Shown here one piece after another: positions 18,717 through 27,868 of a stretch of DNA of 64,000 nucleotides. The position numbers and the translations under genes were made by a program. This DNA comes from an uncultured Clostridia bacterium (lineage in GTDB: Bacteria > Bacillota > Clostridia > TANB77 > CAG-508), in the NCBI GenBank assembly GCA_948630815.1, contig CAPIEU010000006.1, positions 1-64,000 of the forward strand, written 5' to 3'. Positions within the stretch are counted from its first letter, which is position 1. Every line of letters starts with the position of its first letter. The notes beneath the pieces were generated by a model, which was not told the DNA's origin, did no database searches, and saw only the letters and a list, made by a program, of their open reading frames with translations.

Positions 18717-19823
18717 TTATTTTGCTGATTTTTCTAAATTACAATCTCTACATAGCATTTGTAAATTATCTGGTGTTGTTTTTCCACCTTTAGACCAAGC
18801 TATTTTATGATCGCCTTGCATTTCTTCAAACTCAAAATGTTTTTTGCACATAGGACAAACTCCCTCTTGTATTTCATATTGCGTTCTTTTTTCATCAATA
18901 TCAAAATCTCTCAAATTCAAAAACTTTTCTTTACCAGATAATATATACTCGTAAATTCCACTCTTTTTTTGAACTTCCTTATCTTTCATCAGTTCCTTTA
19001 TTTTTATAGATGTTTTTTCTGGCGATAATTTTATATCTTTATATTTATAATATAATTCTCCCCAATTAACCGATTTCATTTGACTATATTTATCTGTAAA
19101 ATTAAATTCAATCCAATTTATTACATTGCTAAAATATTCCCATAATTCCGTTGCATCTTCTTTATCTTGATTTCTTGACATATATTCATCTATAGTAGTA
19201 TTTTGTGCTATTGCAATAAATTTTAAAGCAATTTCTAAAAGTCCTTGTCTATTTATTTCTGCTGAAATATAACTGTCTGATATTCTTGAAGCTGGACAAC
19301 CTATTTTAGAAAAATATTTTTTTGCTGATGTCAACCAACTTCCAGTACAAAAAGCATTTCGTAGTTCTTGCTCTGTTAGTTTTAATCCAGCAATATTTAT
19401 TACTCTAAACCAGTCCAATTTTTCGGATTCTTTACCCTTACAAATATATACCAAGCATTCATAATTTAAAAACTTCTCTTTAATATCTTCTGGTAGTGTA
19501 TGAAAATAAATATCTTTCCCATTATTATTTTTAATAGAAAATGCTGAACTTAAAAATTTACAAAAAGATAATGTTCTTTGTTGTCCATCTAGTAATTCAT
19601 AACAACCATCTGGATTTACTGACCAATACATTACATTTAAAGGAAATTCTTTTAGTATAGTATCAATAACTGCTTTTTGTTGTTCTTCATCATAAGAAAA
19701 CTCTCTTTGATATTTAGGCCTAATATTCAATTTTCCACCATAGCCATACACTCCTTCTTCATCATTATCTATATATCCATTAAATATATCTTTTATTTTT
19801 ATTTTTTGTAAATTTATATCCAT
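18717..19823 (-). CDS. DUF262-HNH protein (GmrSD-like nuclease)
   Basis: This 368-residue protein joins an N-terminal DUF262 (ParB-like NTPase) domain, with the diagnostic DGQQR at residues 79-83, to a C-terminal HNH nuclease domain (CPMCKKHF, GDHKIAWSKGG, NLQMLCRDCN, with two CxxC zinc pairs). This combination is that of GmrSD/BrxU-type enzymes, which cut modified phage DNA, here in one chain and shorter than GmrSD. The gene starts 3 bases after the end of a DNA methyltransferase gene, so the two are probably one restriction-like unit. It is inserted between the Bce ABC genes and their two-component system. Confidence 0.85.
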   Translation of the reverse strand: MDINLQKIKIKDIFNGYIDNDEEGVYGYGGKLNIRPKYQREFSYDEEQQKAVIDTILKEFPLNVMYWSVNPDGCYELLDGQQRTLSFCKFLSSAFSIKNNNGKDIYFHTLPEDIKEKFLNYECLVYICKGKESEKLDWFRVINIAGLKLTEQELRNAFCTGSWLTSAKKYFSKIGCPASRISDSYISAEINRQGLLEIALKFIAIAQNTTIDEYMSRNQDKEDATELWEYFSNVINWIEFNFTDKYSQMKSVNWGELYYKYKDIKLSPEKTSIKIKELMKDKEVQKKSGIYEYILSGKEKFLNLRDFDIDEKRTQYEIQEGVCPMCKKHFEFEEMQGDHKIAWSKGGKTTPDNLQMLCRDCNLEKSAK

Positions 19824-19826
19824 ACA

Positions 19827-20891
19827 TTAGTCCTCCTTTCTTCTTTTTATTATTACTCTACTATATGGACAATTAGCAGGTTTTCCTTCTTTTTCAATTC
19901 TCAAAGAATTTCCAATCTTCCTTTCACTTATAGAATATGGAAATGTCCATTTTATCTCATTAGTTTCTTTATCTATATATTGAATTGTAGTTTTATTTTC
20001 TGTTACAGTATGTATATATTTCTTTTCTACATAGGAACCTAAACCTATTAATTCAAACTGTTCTGGGTTATAACATTCTAAAAAAGTAATAGGAACTCCC
20101 ATATATCCGTAATAATCACAAGGTATATTTTGTACCTTATCAACATCTATTCCATCTAAGTTATAATATTTAGGATAATTTTCCTTTTTATATTTTTTCC
20201 ACAGTAAAACTTTTTCATGTCTTTTTTCTATATCGATATTAGTATACCAAGTTACATTTCTAAAATGTACTAATCCCGTTTTTTCATCATAAACACCTTT
20301 AGCATAATTATTTATTGAATCTTTTGGTACTTTAAAATAAGCATTTCCTTTTTGAAAACCATAACCAATCCATATTTTATTATCTTTTATTAATGGAAAA
20401 AACTCTTTATTATTAGAAGCATTTATACTTCCTATTATAATAAATTTTTTATTATATTCTATAAGTTGAGATACATACTCTCTGAAAAGTGAAAATGGGG
20501 GATTAGTAACTACTATGTCTGCTTCTTTCAAAAGCTTTATACACTCTTCACTTCTAAAATCTCCATTTTCTTTTAAAGACGATTGTTTTTCTTTTGGTAT
20601 AAATCCTATTTGTCCTTGTTTTGTAACATCTCTTTCAATTTCTAGTTTATAAGATGTTCCCTCATATTCATAATGAGTACAAATTAACTTTTTAATTCCT
20701 AACCTATAAAAATTTAATTGAAAATATTTAAAAAAGTTTGAAAATGTTGGATCATCACAATTACAAAATATAGTTTTATCTTTGAAGTTTTTCTCGTAAT
20801 GATGTAATTCGTTATTAATATCTTCAATTCTTGTATAAAATTCATCATTCTTTTCTATACTTGCCCTTAACAAGCTTTGATTTTTTGCCAA
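19827..20891 (-). CDS. EcoRI-family adenine-specific DNA methyltransferase
   Basis: This 354-residue protein matches the EcoRI methylase family (PF13651 type). It has FCNCDDPTFSNFFKYF near residues 42-57 and the N6-adenine amino-methyltransferase motif NPPF at 130-133. Such enzymes methylate adenine in double-stranded DNA with S-adenosylmethionine. The next gene, 3 bases away, encodes a DUF262-HNH nuclease rather than an EcoRI-like endonuclease. It may protect host DNA from that nuclease or mark it in some other way; that is inference. Confidence 0.85.
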   Translation of the reverse strand: MAKNQSLLRASIEKNDEFYTRIEDINNELHHYEKNFKDKTIFCNCDDPTFSNFFKYFQLNFYRLGIKKLICTHYEYEGTSYKLEIERDVTKQGQIGFIPKEKQSSLKENGDFRSEECIKLLKEADIVVTNPPFSLFREYVSQLIEYNKKFIIIGSINASNNKEFFPLIKDNKIWIGYGFQKGNAYFKVPKDSINNYAKGVYDEKTGLVHFRNVTWYTNIDIEKRHEKVLLWKKYKKENYPKYYNLDGIDVDKVQNIPCDYYGYMGVPITFLECYNPEQFELIGLGSYVEKKYIHTVTENKTTIQYIDKETNEIKWTFPYSISERKIGNSLRIEKEGKPANCPYSRVIIKRRKED

Positions 20892-20989
20892 TGTTATATC
20901 CTCCTATCTCAATTTTTTAAAGATTTTCTTTTAAAGTATCTTTTTTTCCGTATAAAAAATCATATTATACTTTATATCACAAACTGTTC

Positions 20990-22008
20990 TTAAAAATTAG
21001 TATAACTATTTTGTGGAAATATTAATTTTACTTTAGTGCCCTCACCAAAAACGGAATCTATTTCTATTGCTATTCCTAATTTATCACATAATTTCTTACA
21101 CAAATATAAACCAATTCCTGTAGACTTTTTATTAGATAGTCTTCCATTAGTTCCTGTAAATCCTTTTTCAAATACTTTTGTAATTTCCCCTTCTTTTATC
21201 GCTATTCCATTATCTTTTATATATAAAATAACATTTTCTATTCCTTGTTTTGCATATATTTCAAGTTGCAATTTTCTATCTTGGCTTTTATATTTTATAC
21301 TATTTGCAATAATTTGATTTAGTATAAAAACAATCCATTTATTGTCTGTTCTTACTTCTAAATCTAAATTATGAATATCAATTAATATCTTCTCTTGAAT
21401 TAAAACATTTTTATTCTTTTTAATACTTTCATTTACTATTTCTTTTAACTTGACTTTTCTTATGTAATAGTCTTTTTCTACTGTATTGCTTCTTGCATAA
21501 TATAAAGCCTGTTCAATATAATTTTCTATCTTTTGTAATTCTTCTGCTATACTTTTGGTAACTTCGTTTTTATTGTTTTCTATTATCATTTTACCGACTA
21601 GCTATTGGTATTTTTATTTCATGAATCCACAATTCTATATAATCTTTATAATCTTCTCCGCATATATTTATATCTATTTACATTTTCAACCATTGATTTA
21701 TCTATTTGCTCTAGTGAATTTTTTAGTATCTTTCCTTCTAAAAAACTAGGTGTATTTATAATTTCTGTAATTAAGTATTTTTCATCTAGCTCTTCTAAAG
21801 CACTTGATAAATTTCTATAAAAGTTTCTCTTAGTAAAATATTCAACAGCAATCCCTATTCCATATACTCCAAAAATTACTATTGGAATATATAACTTTAT
21901 AAAATTTCCAAATGGATATGCAAGTAAAAATATTTCAATTGTTACTATTCCAAACAATAATAAACTTATTGTAAGTAGCTTATCCTTTATAAATTGTTTC
22001 AAACTCAT
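20990..22008 (-). CDS. BceS-like sensor histidine kinase (two CGG +1 sites)
   Basis: From ATG 22008, 116 codons lead to CGG at 21660; after a skip, 21 codons lead to a second CGG at 21596; after the next skip the frame runs to 20990, giving 338 residues. The product has two N-terminal helices with almost no extracytoplasmic loop (intramembrane-sensing type), the phosphoacceptor block ELWIHEIKIPIAS between the two sites, then N-box, DNG, GIGL and GEGT ATP-binding motifs. Without the shifts the kinase lacks its phosphoacceptor histidine and its ATPase domain. It abuts the response regulator gene (TAGATG). Confidence 0.85.
21593..21596 (-). other. CGGT +1 shift site 2 in histidine kinase
   Basis: Preceding codon AGT, context PIAS-G-KMIIEN just behind the phosphoacceptor histidine. 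CGG is followed directly by TAA in the unshifted frame. Confidence 0.85.
21657..21660 (-). other. CGGA +1 shift site 1 in histidine kinase
   Basis: Preceding codon ATG, restored sequence YKYM-G-EDYKDYIEL. The unshifted frame stops 3 codons later. The two kinase sites are only 64 bases apart. Confidence 0.85.
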
Positions 22009-22689
22009 CTAATTTTCCCCTTTTAATATATAACCTTGTCCTCTTTTTGTTTCTATTAGTTCCTTTAAATTTAATTCATCTAGTTTATTTCTTAATCTTG
22101 TAATATTTACACTAAGAGTATTATCATCAATAAAGCTTTCACTTTCCCATAAGCAATCCATTATATCTTCTCTTGATACAATTTTTCCTCTATTTTGTGT
22201 TAAATAATTTAATATTTTATATTCATTTTTAGTTAATTCAATAACTTTATCATCTTTTTCTATTGTACTATTTTGTATGTTTAAAATAAAATCTTTTGTA
22301 TATATTTTATCTTTTACCTCACTACTATTACCGCTTCTTCTTAAAACTTGCCCTATTTTTGCTAATAATATTTTTATATTAAATGGTTTAGTAATATAAT
22401 GATCTGCTCCATAACTAATTGAAATTAGTTCATCTATTTCATTATCTCTACTGGTTATAATTATAATTGGCATATTTGAATATTTTCTAATTTCTTTGCA
22501 CACATATTCTCCATCTACATTAGGCAAATTTATATCTAACAAAACAAGATTTGGGTTTATCTTTAAAATATCATTTACAGTATTATCAAATGTTTTTAAT
22601 AATTCTACAACATATCCATTATTAATTAAAAATATCTCTAATTCGTGCCTTAATTTCTCATCATCTTCTACTATTAATATCTTTTGCAT
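22009..22689 (-). CDS. OmpR-family response regulator (BceR-like)
   Basis: This 226-residue protein has a receiver domain with the acidic pair ED at 8-10, the phosphoacceptor aspartate in LVLLDINLPNVDG and K in YITKPF, followed by a winged-helix DNA-binding domain (about 130-225, VSREDIMDCLWES, LRNKL). It precedes the intramembrane kinase with no spacer. A CTTAC-N6-GTAAG palindrome upstream of its own TATAAT box suggests autoregulation and control of the ABC operon 4 kb away. It contains no CGG site. Confidence 0.9.
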   Translation of the reverse strand: MQKILIVEDDEKLRHELEIFLINNGYVVELLKTFDNTVNDILKINPNLVLLDINLPNVDGEYVCKEIRKYSNMPIIIITSRDNEIDELISISYGADHYITKPFNIKILLAKIGQVLRRSGNSSEVKDKIYTKDFILNIQNSTIEKDDKVIELTKNEYKILNYLTQNRGKIVSREDIMDCLWESESFIDDNTLSVNITRLRNKLDELNLKELIETKRGQGYILKGEN

Positions 22690-22736
22690 AGTTACTCCTC
22701 CTATGGATATTATAACATAATTAATAAAAAAATAAA

Positions 22737-22752
22737 CTTACATTTCTGTAAG
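22737..22752 (-). promoter_or_regulatory. BceR-type operator before the response regulator
   Basis: Palindrome CTTAC-ATTTCT-GTAAG, the same core as the operator at 18590-18613, followed on the minus strand by a TATAAT box near 22709-22714 and GGAGGAG before the ATG at 22689. Confidence 0.65.
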
Positions 22753-22829
22753 ATTATTTTTTATTAAATGTGAAACTTTTTTTGTAATTTTCATCACTTT
22801 TGTTTCACATTTTTAATATTCATAATAAG

Positions 22830-24764
22830 CTATTTTGTAAAATACACATTAGTTCCATCTTCTAAAGATAGTAAAATTGTAGGCTCTCTTTCTAAATTTA
22901 AACACTCTAATACTTTTGTTTTGCCTTTATTTGTTGTTAATACTGCTCTTTGGCCATCTCCATATGTCTTATATGTTCCTTGTAAATCATCTATATTATC
23001 TTGTGAATATACACCTATAAATTCTGTATATGTTCCATCTGCATTTAATGCTAATTCTCCTCCATATGATATTCCAGAACCATATACTTCTTTTAAGTTA
23101 ATTTCCTTTCCATTTTGCTCTGCCATATATGGTTTCCATTTCCCTATGAAGTAATCTTTATTAGCTATATTATTATCTTCAGTATTAACATTTTCTAATG
23201 AATTATATACTTTTCCGTTGATATTTAAAGATTTATAATATTCTTCCGCTTGTTTTTCAAGTTTTTCCTCACTTAATAGTTTTTCACTTTTTTCTAGCTT
23301 ATTTATAATATCTTTTGGAAATATCTCTTGAATCGATTTAGCATACCTATCCCCATCTTCTGGTATTTGATATTTTACTATTTCATTATCCTTTATTGTA
23401 AATTTATATGGCATTGAACTTCCACTACTTATTCTTTCTTCATAACCATAATAGTTTTTAATTAATGCCCATACATATACATAAGTTTCTTCTCCATTTT
23501 GGCTAATTCCCAATTTTGCCATATCAATAAAAGTTTTAAAATTATCTCCATCAGCATTAACTTCTAATCTTTCCTTATAATGATTTTGCTGTTCTAATTT
23601 AATAAGATATTGTTCTACTTTTTTATATAGTTTCTCTTCTTCTACAGCAATTAATTCTTTAGTGGCATTAACTGGTTTTACTACAAATGGAATTATTGTA
23701 CATAATATAATCATTACTACAAATAATATAATTGATAATTTATACTTCTTTAGTTTTTCTGATGATTTTATCATTTTTATTCTTCGTTCCATATTTTTAC
23801 TATCATCTGTAACACATAACATTTTTGGTACAATTCTTTTAGTTTCATAGGTTTGTAATAAATTTATTAATGTAAAACCATATTGTTTCTTTTGCTCTTT
23901 ATTCATCTTGCTTAGTGCGATTTCATCTGTTGCAAGTTCCATTTCTTGTCTAATCTTTTTAAAAAATCCATACACAAATGGATTAAACCAATGTAATGAT
24001 GTCATTATTAACAGTATATGATTAGTTATCATATCTTTTCTTTTGTAATGTGATAATTCATGCATAAATACATTTTCTATAATTTCATCATCTTTTTTAC
24101 AAAATCCTTCTGTTAATAATATTTGTGGTTTTACTATTCCATAAATACAAGGTGAATCATTAAAATTTTGTATTTTAATACCTATCTTTTTAGTAATTTT
24201 TAGTTTTTCTTTACACTTCGTAAGTATCATATCCATTCTAACATCTTCTAATTTACTTGATTTAACAATTTTATATTTTAAACGAATATTACTTATTACA
24301 AATATAATTAAACTAATACCAACTCCCACTAGCCATACTATTGGCAATATTGTATAAAATGCAAAACTTGCCTTATTACTTTTAACATTTATGTTGACTT
24401 GATTTTGTTTAGTACTTGTACTGTTGTTTTCCTTATTTATTGTAGGTTTAACTTCCTGAATTTTACTAGTATTACTGTAATTTATGTCTTGAACTTTACT
24501 TAGTTTAGTTTCTACCTTTTCTATTACAGATGTTATTAGAAAATCATTATTTGTATTAACTTCTATTTTACTGATTGGCATAATAAGAAATAAAATAGGA
24601 ATTAACATTATAAAGTATTTAAGTTTTGCAGACAATTTGTTATCAAAGTATTTTGTTAAAATTACAATTAATATTCCTAATACTGTTCCCACAATTGACA
24701 TATACAATATTTTATAAAAAATTGGTGATAGAAAATTACTAATATTTACTAACATCTCTACCAT
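22830..24764 (-). CDS. BlaR1/MecR1-type M56 sensor metallopeptidase
   Basis: This 644-residue membrane protein has N-terminal helices (about 12-35, 46-63, 132-158), a cytoplasmic peptidase domain with the zinc motif HELSH at 235-239, a further helix (about 350-370) and an extracytoplasmic C-terminal domain of about 270 residues. The last 100 residues (FIGKWKPYM ... LNADGTYTEF) resemble a small lipocalin-like sensor rather than the penicillin-binding domain of true BlaR1. The signal is therefore probably not a beta-lactam. It follows the BlaI-type repressor gene; on signal it should trigger cleavage of that repressor. Confidence 0.8.
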   Translation of the reverse strand: MVEMLVNISNFLSPIFYKILYMSIVGTVLGILIVILTKYFDNKLSAKLKYFIMLIPILFLIMPISKIEVNTNNDFLITSVIEKVETKLSKVQDINYSNTSKIQEVKPTINKENNSTSTKQNQVNINVKSNKASFAFYTILPIVWLVGVGISLIIFVISNIRLKYKIVKSSKLEDVRMDMILTKCKEKLKITKKIGIKIQNFNDSPCIYGIVKPQILLTEGFCKKDDEIIENVFMHELSHYKRKDMITNHILLIMTSLHWFNPFVYGFFKKIRQEMELATDEIALSKMNKEQKKQYGFTLINLLQTYETKRIVPKMLCVTDDSKNMERRIKMIKSSEKLKKYKLSIILFVVMIILCTIIPFVVKPVNATKELIAVEEEKLYKKVEQYLIKLEQQNHYKERLEVNADGDNFKTFIDMAKLGISQNGEETYVYVWALIKNYYGYEERISSGSSMPYKFTIKDNEIVKYQIPEDGDRYAKSIQEIFPKDIINKLEKSEKLLSEEKLEKQAEEYYKSLNINGKVYNSLENVNTEDNNIANKDYFIGKWKPYMAEQNGKEINLKEVYGSGISYGGELALNADGTYTEFIGVYSQDNIDDLQGTYKTYGDGQRAVLTTNKGKTKVLECLNLEREPTILLSLEDGTNVYFTK

Positions 24765-24807
24765 AATTAATCACATTCCTTTCACAAAATACATCGGTTG
24801 GAAAAGA

Positions 24808-24905
24808 ATTAAATTTTGGCTAGGAAAACGAGTTTTAAATTTATGAGGCGTACTAATTGTACGTTGATTAAATTTAAAATGAAGTTGACGGGTGCCAAAA
24901 TTGTA
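24808..24905. repeat. Nested inverted repeat between blaI and blaR1 genes
   Basis: Outer arms AAATTTTGGC/GCCAAAATT enclose inner arms TTTAAATTTA ... CGTAC/GTACG ... TAAATTTAAA, giving a long cruciform-capable element in the spacer between the repressor and sensor genes. It could attenuate the sensor gene or be a small mobile repeat. Confidence 0.5.
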
Positions 24906-24919
24906 ATTATTTTTCAACC

Positions 24920-25282
24920 TTAATCCTCACTTTCTAATATATCAATTAGTTTTTTCAATTCTTCTTTTGATACTTTTTGATTTTCCACAAAATTTAATAA
25001 TAAATTTCCTGTTTTCCCATTATATAATTTTTTTAAAAAACTTTCATTTTGATTTGATAAAAATTTATTTTTATCTACTTTTGGAATATATATTGTATCT
25101 TTCATTCCTATTTTTTTTGATACTACAGAACCTTTTAGCATTAGTCTTCTAAGTAAGGTTTTTATTGTATTTTTATTTCCATTTATTGTTTCAATAATTG
25201 TATTTAAGTCACATTGTTTCTTCTCCCATAACACTTGCATAATTTCTAATTCTGCATCAGTTATATCATATTTGTTTGGCAT
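24920..25282 (-). CDS. BlaI/MecI-type transcriptional repressor
   Basis: The ATG at 25282 follows GGAAAGGAGAATATAT. The 120-residue product has the penicillinase-repressor winged helix (DAELEIMQVLWEKKQCDLNTI, then NTIKTLLRRLMLKG) and a C-terminal dimerisation helix. It precedes the M56 sensor gene. The matching palindrome AGATTAC-N4-GTAATCT occurs in its own promoter and twice in front of the asparagine synthetase gene, which defines a small regulon. Confidence 0.9.
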   Translation of the reverse strand: MPNKYDITDAELEIMQVLWEKKQCDLNTIIETINGNKNTIKTLLRRLMLKGSVVSKKIGMKDTIYIPKVDKNKFLSNQNESFLKKLYNGKTGNLLLNFVENQKVSKEELKKLIDILESED

Positions 25283-25300
25283 ATATATTCTCCTTTCCAT

Positions 25301-25354
25301 AGATTACGTATGTAATCTATATCTAGATTATATTATTTTATAATACTTTGTCAA
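25301..25354 (-). promoter_or_regulatory. blaI promoter with operator
   Basis: Near-consensus promoter TTGACA (25349-25354), 16-base spacer, TATAAT (25327-25332), followed by the palindrome AGATTACGTATGTAATCT (25301-25318) at the expected transcription start. This gives autorepression by the BlaI-type protein. Confidence 0.8.
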
Positions 25355-25397
25355 GATTAATTATAAAATAATTTAAATTATATCTCTTAAATTTACG

Positions 25398-25492
25398 TTT
25401 AAATAGCGACATGTGAATGTAGCACTTTTTGTTTTTCGAACTTGAGAGAAAAACAAAAACGTCCTACATTCAGCAAGAAGGAGCGGATTGCA
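25398..25492 (+). repeat. Dispersed hairpin repeat, copy B
   Basis: Contains TAGCGACATGTGAATGTAG, the stem arms CACTTTTTGTTTTTC and GAAAAACAAAAACG, CCTACATTCAGCAAG and the edge GGAGCGGATT. It lies just beyond the stop of the asparagine synthetase gene. Confidence 0.75.
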
Positions 25493-25499
25493 TATTTTT

Positions 25500-27407
25500 C
25501 TATTTATAATAGCATTTTTTAAGTATTACTCTACTAGAATTGCCTAAAGTATACGCTCTGTTTTTTAATCTTTTTTTAAGTTCTATGTTTCTATTCAAGA
25601 AAAATACTTCATACCACTTTATAAAAGAATATACAGCCCATACCTTTTTATAGTTATCCTTTTTATTTTTCTTATGTTCTTCTAATAATTTAAGTACGTA
25701 TTTTTGATTGAAAAACTCTTTTACAAACTCTTGATTTATAGTATTTTTTATTTCATTATAAACATCGTCTTCTCTCATCCATTCTCTAAGAGGAACTGGA
25801 AATCCTAATTTTTTCTTTTTATACGCTTCATTTGGAATACTTTTCTTTGCCGCTTCTCTTAAAGCTACTTTTGTATTCGTTTTTGATATTTTATATTCTA
25901 ATGGTAATGAACTTGCTATTTTAAAAACTTCTTTATCTACAAAAGGAGTTCTTGACTCAATAGAATTTGCCATTGTCATTTTATCTGCTTTTAGCAAAAT
26001 ATCTTTAGTAAGCCAGTATCTAATATCAATCGCTTGCATTTTAATTATACTATTTTTATTTTTGAACTTATTAAATATTGATTTTGTTATATCTTGATTT
26101 TTTATAGTATCTTTACAATTAATAACTTTTTTTCTCTCCTTCTCGCTATATATTTTATTTACCCCAATATATTCTTCTTCTAAACTCCTTCCTCTACGTA
26201 CAATTAGATTTCTTCCTCTAAATTCTGGTAGTTTTTCAAAAATACTTGCTAGTATATGTCTAATCTTGAAAGGTATCTTATTATATAATTTTAAATCCAT
26301 TTCTTCACGATATGTGTTATATCCTCCAAAAAATTCATCTGCACCTTCTCCAGACATAACAACCTTTACATCTTTTACCGCCTCTTTAGATACAAAGTAA
26401 AGAGATATTGCTGATGGGTCACAAGATGGCTCGTCCATATAATATAAAATTTTAGGTACAGTTTTCATATACTCTTCTTTGGTGATTTTTGTACTAATAT
26501 TTTCGATACTTAGCTCTTTAGTTAAATCCTTTGCGTATTCAATTTCACTATATTTGTTTAAATCATATCCTATTGTATAGGTTTTATTAGGTCTTGCTAA
26601 ACTTACAATATAAGAAGAATCAACACCACTAGATAAAAAAGCACCAACTTCTACATCACTTATCACATGATATTTTACCGAATTCTTTATCACTTCTTCT
26701 ATTTGGTTTACAGCATATTTATAATCATCATTTTTCTCTTTAAAATCTAACTCATAATATTTTTTAAGTGTTACCTTATTATCTTTAAAATTTAAACTTG
26801 TCCCTGGTTCTAATACATAAACGCCTTCAAATAAGGTTTCATTAGTAGGCGTAAAGCTAAAAGATAAATACGGACCAATTAAATCCTTATTTAATATTTT
26901 TTCAAAGTCTGGATGTTCTAAAAATGCTTTTATCTCACTTGCAAACATAAAGGTTTTATTCTTTTGGTAATAATAAAATGGTTTTATTCCAAAAGGGTCT
27001 CTTGCACAAAATAGATTTTTATTCTTTTTATCCCATATACTAAAGGCAAACATCCCTCTTAACTTTTTAGGTAATTCTTCTTTCCACTCTTCATAGCCAT
27101 ACAATAATACTTCTGTATCACTATTAGTTCTAAATTTATACCCCAATTTTTCTAACTCTTTTTTTAATTCACGATAATTGTAAATTTCCCCATTAAATAC
27201 TACTACTAAATTATTATCTTTGCTAAACATCGGTTGTTTTCCATTATCTATATCTATAATAGCTAATCTTCTATGGCCTAGTGCAATATTTTCATCTATA
27301 TAATATCCTTCCTCGTCTGGTCCACGATGAATTATTCTATCTGTCATTTTTTTTATGATTATTGGCTTATTTTTTTCTTCATTTAAAAATCCTACTATTC
27401 CACACAT
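25500..27407 (-). CDS. asnB: Asparagine synthetase (glutamine-hydrolysing)
   Basis: The ATG at 27407 is chosen because it places the catalytic cysteine at position 2 (MCGIVGF) as required for an N-terminal nucleophile amidotransferase, and AGGTGG precedes it. The 635-residue protein has the class II glutaminase domain (RGPDEEG, FNGEIYNYRELK) and the synthetase domain with SSGVDSSY (ATP pyrophosphatase loop). Length is normal for AsnB. Its promoter carries two BlaI-type operators, so it is probably induced with the BlaR1-like sensor. AsnB-like enzymes can also amidate peptidoglycan side chains, which would fit an envelope-stress regulon better than asparagine supply. Confidence 0.88.
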   Translation of the reverse strand: MCGIVGFLNEEKNKPIIIKKMTDRIIHRGPDEEGYYIDENIALGHRRLAIIDIDNGKQPMFSKDNNLVVVFNGEIYNYRELKKELEKLGYKFRTNSDTEVLLYGYEEWKEELPKKLRGMFAFSIWDKKNKNLFCARDPFGIKPFYYYQKNKTFMFASEIKAFLEHPDFEKILNKDLIGPYLSFSFTPTNETLFEGVYVLEPGTSLNFKDNKVTLKKYYELDFKEKNDDYKYAVNQIEEVIKNSVKYHVISDVEVGAFLSSGVDSSYIVSLARPNKTYTIGYDLNKYSEIEYAKDLTKELSIENISTKITKEEYMKTVPKILYYMDEPSCDPSAISLYFVSKEAVKDVKVVMSGEGADEFFGGYNTYREEMDLKLYNKIPFKIRHILASIFEKLPEFRGRNLIVRRGRSLEEEYIGVNKIYSEKERKKVINCKDTIKNQDITKSIFNKFKNKNSIIKMQAIDIRYWLTKDILLKADKMTMANSIESRTPFVDKEVFKIASSLPLEYKISKTNTKVALREAAKKSIPNEAYKKKKLGFPVPLREWMREDDVYNEIKNTINQEFVKEFFNQKYVLKLLEEHKKNKKDNYKKVWAVYSFIKWYEVFFLNRNIELKKRLKNRAYTLGNSSRVILKKCYYK

Positions 27408-27433
27408 TTTATTCCACCTCAAGTTACTTTTTG

Positions 27434-27488
27434 AGATTACAAGTGTAATCTCTATTATTAGATTACACTTGTAATCTAATTTTGTCAA
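27434..27488 (-). promoter_or_regulatory. asnB promoter with two BlaI-type operators
   Basis: TTGACA (27483-27488), 17-base spacer and TAATCT (27460-27465). The palindrome AGATTACACTTGTAATCT (27460-27477) overlaps the spacer and -10 box; a second, AGATTACAAGTGTAATCT, lies at 27434-27451. Both share AGATTAC-N4-GTAATCT with the blaI operator. Confidence 0.8.
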
Positions 27489-27551
27489 GTACTTATTTCA
27501 TAATTTTTATTTTTTCATATATAGCATTGTAGTTCAATGCTTTTAGGCTTT

Positions 27552-27760
27552 TTTACTGTTCATTAATTTTCATAATATTGTTTAAGTCTATACTGACATA
27601 GCCTATATAGTTTGCAATCCGCTCCCATGATAGTAATATATTTATTTTGAAAAGTTTCGACATTAGCCAACGCCTCTTTAGACTCCACATACTACACTTG
27701 GCAAAATAAATATATTACTACACTCATGCTAATTACAATAATATTAGACTAAACAGTAAC
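27552..27760. repeat. Hairpin repeat variant with a different core
   Basis: Ends TTACTGTTCATTAA and the complement of TTAGACTAAACAGTAAC resemble the ends of the dispersed hairpin repeats, and the AATCCGCTCC edge is shared. The core stem, however, is TAGTAATATATTTATTTTG paired with CAAAATAAATATATTACTA around an unrelated loop of about 55 bases. Most of the gap between asnB and the radical SAM gene is this element. Confidence 0.6.
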
Positions 27761-27786
27761 ACAATTTTCATAAAAAAATTTTTTTC

Positions 27787-27816
27787 TTGCATAAACATAC
27801 GTTTGTATGGTATACT
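27787..27816 (+). promoter_or_regulatory. Promoter with LexA-like box for the radical SAM pair
   Basis: TTGCAT (27787-27792), 18-base spacer, TATACT (27811-27816). The spacer contains TAAACATACGTTTG (27792-27805), close to the Gram-positive LexA consensus GAAC-N4-GTTC. This suggests SOS control. Confidence 0.6.
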
Positions 27817-27868
27817 ATTTGCAGAATATTTGTTTGGTGTTCTTGTTCTTCTTTATGGAGGTTTTTTT

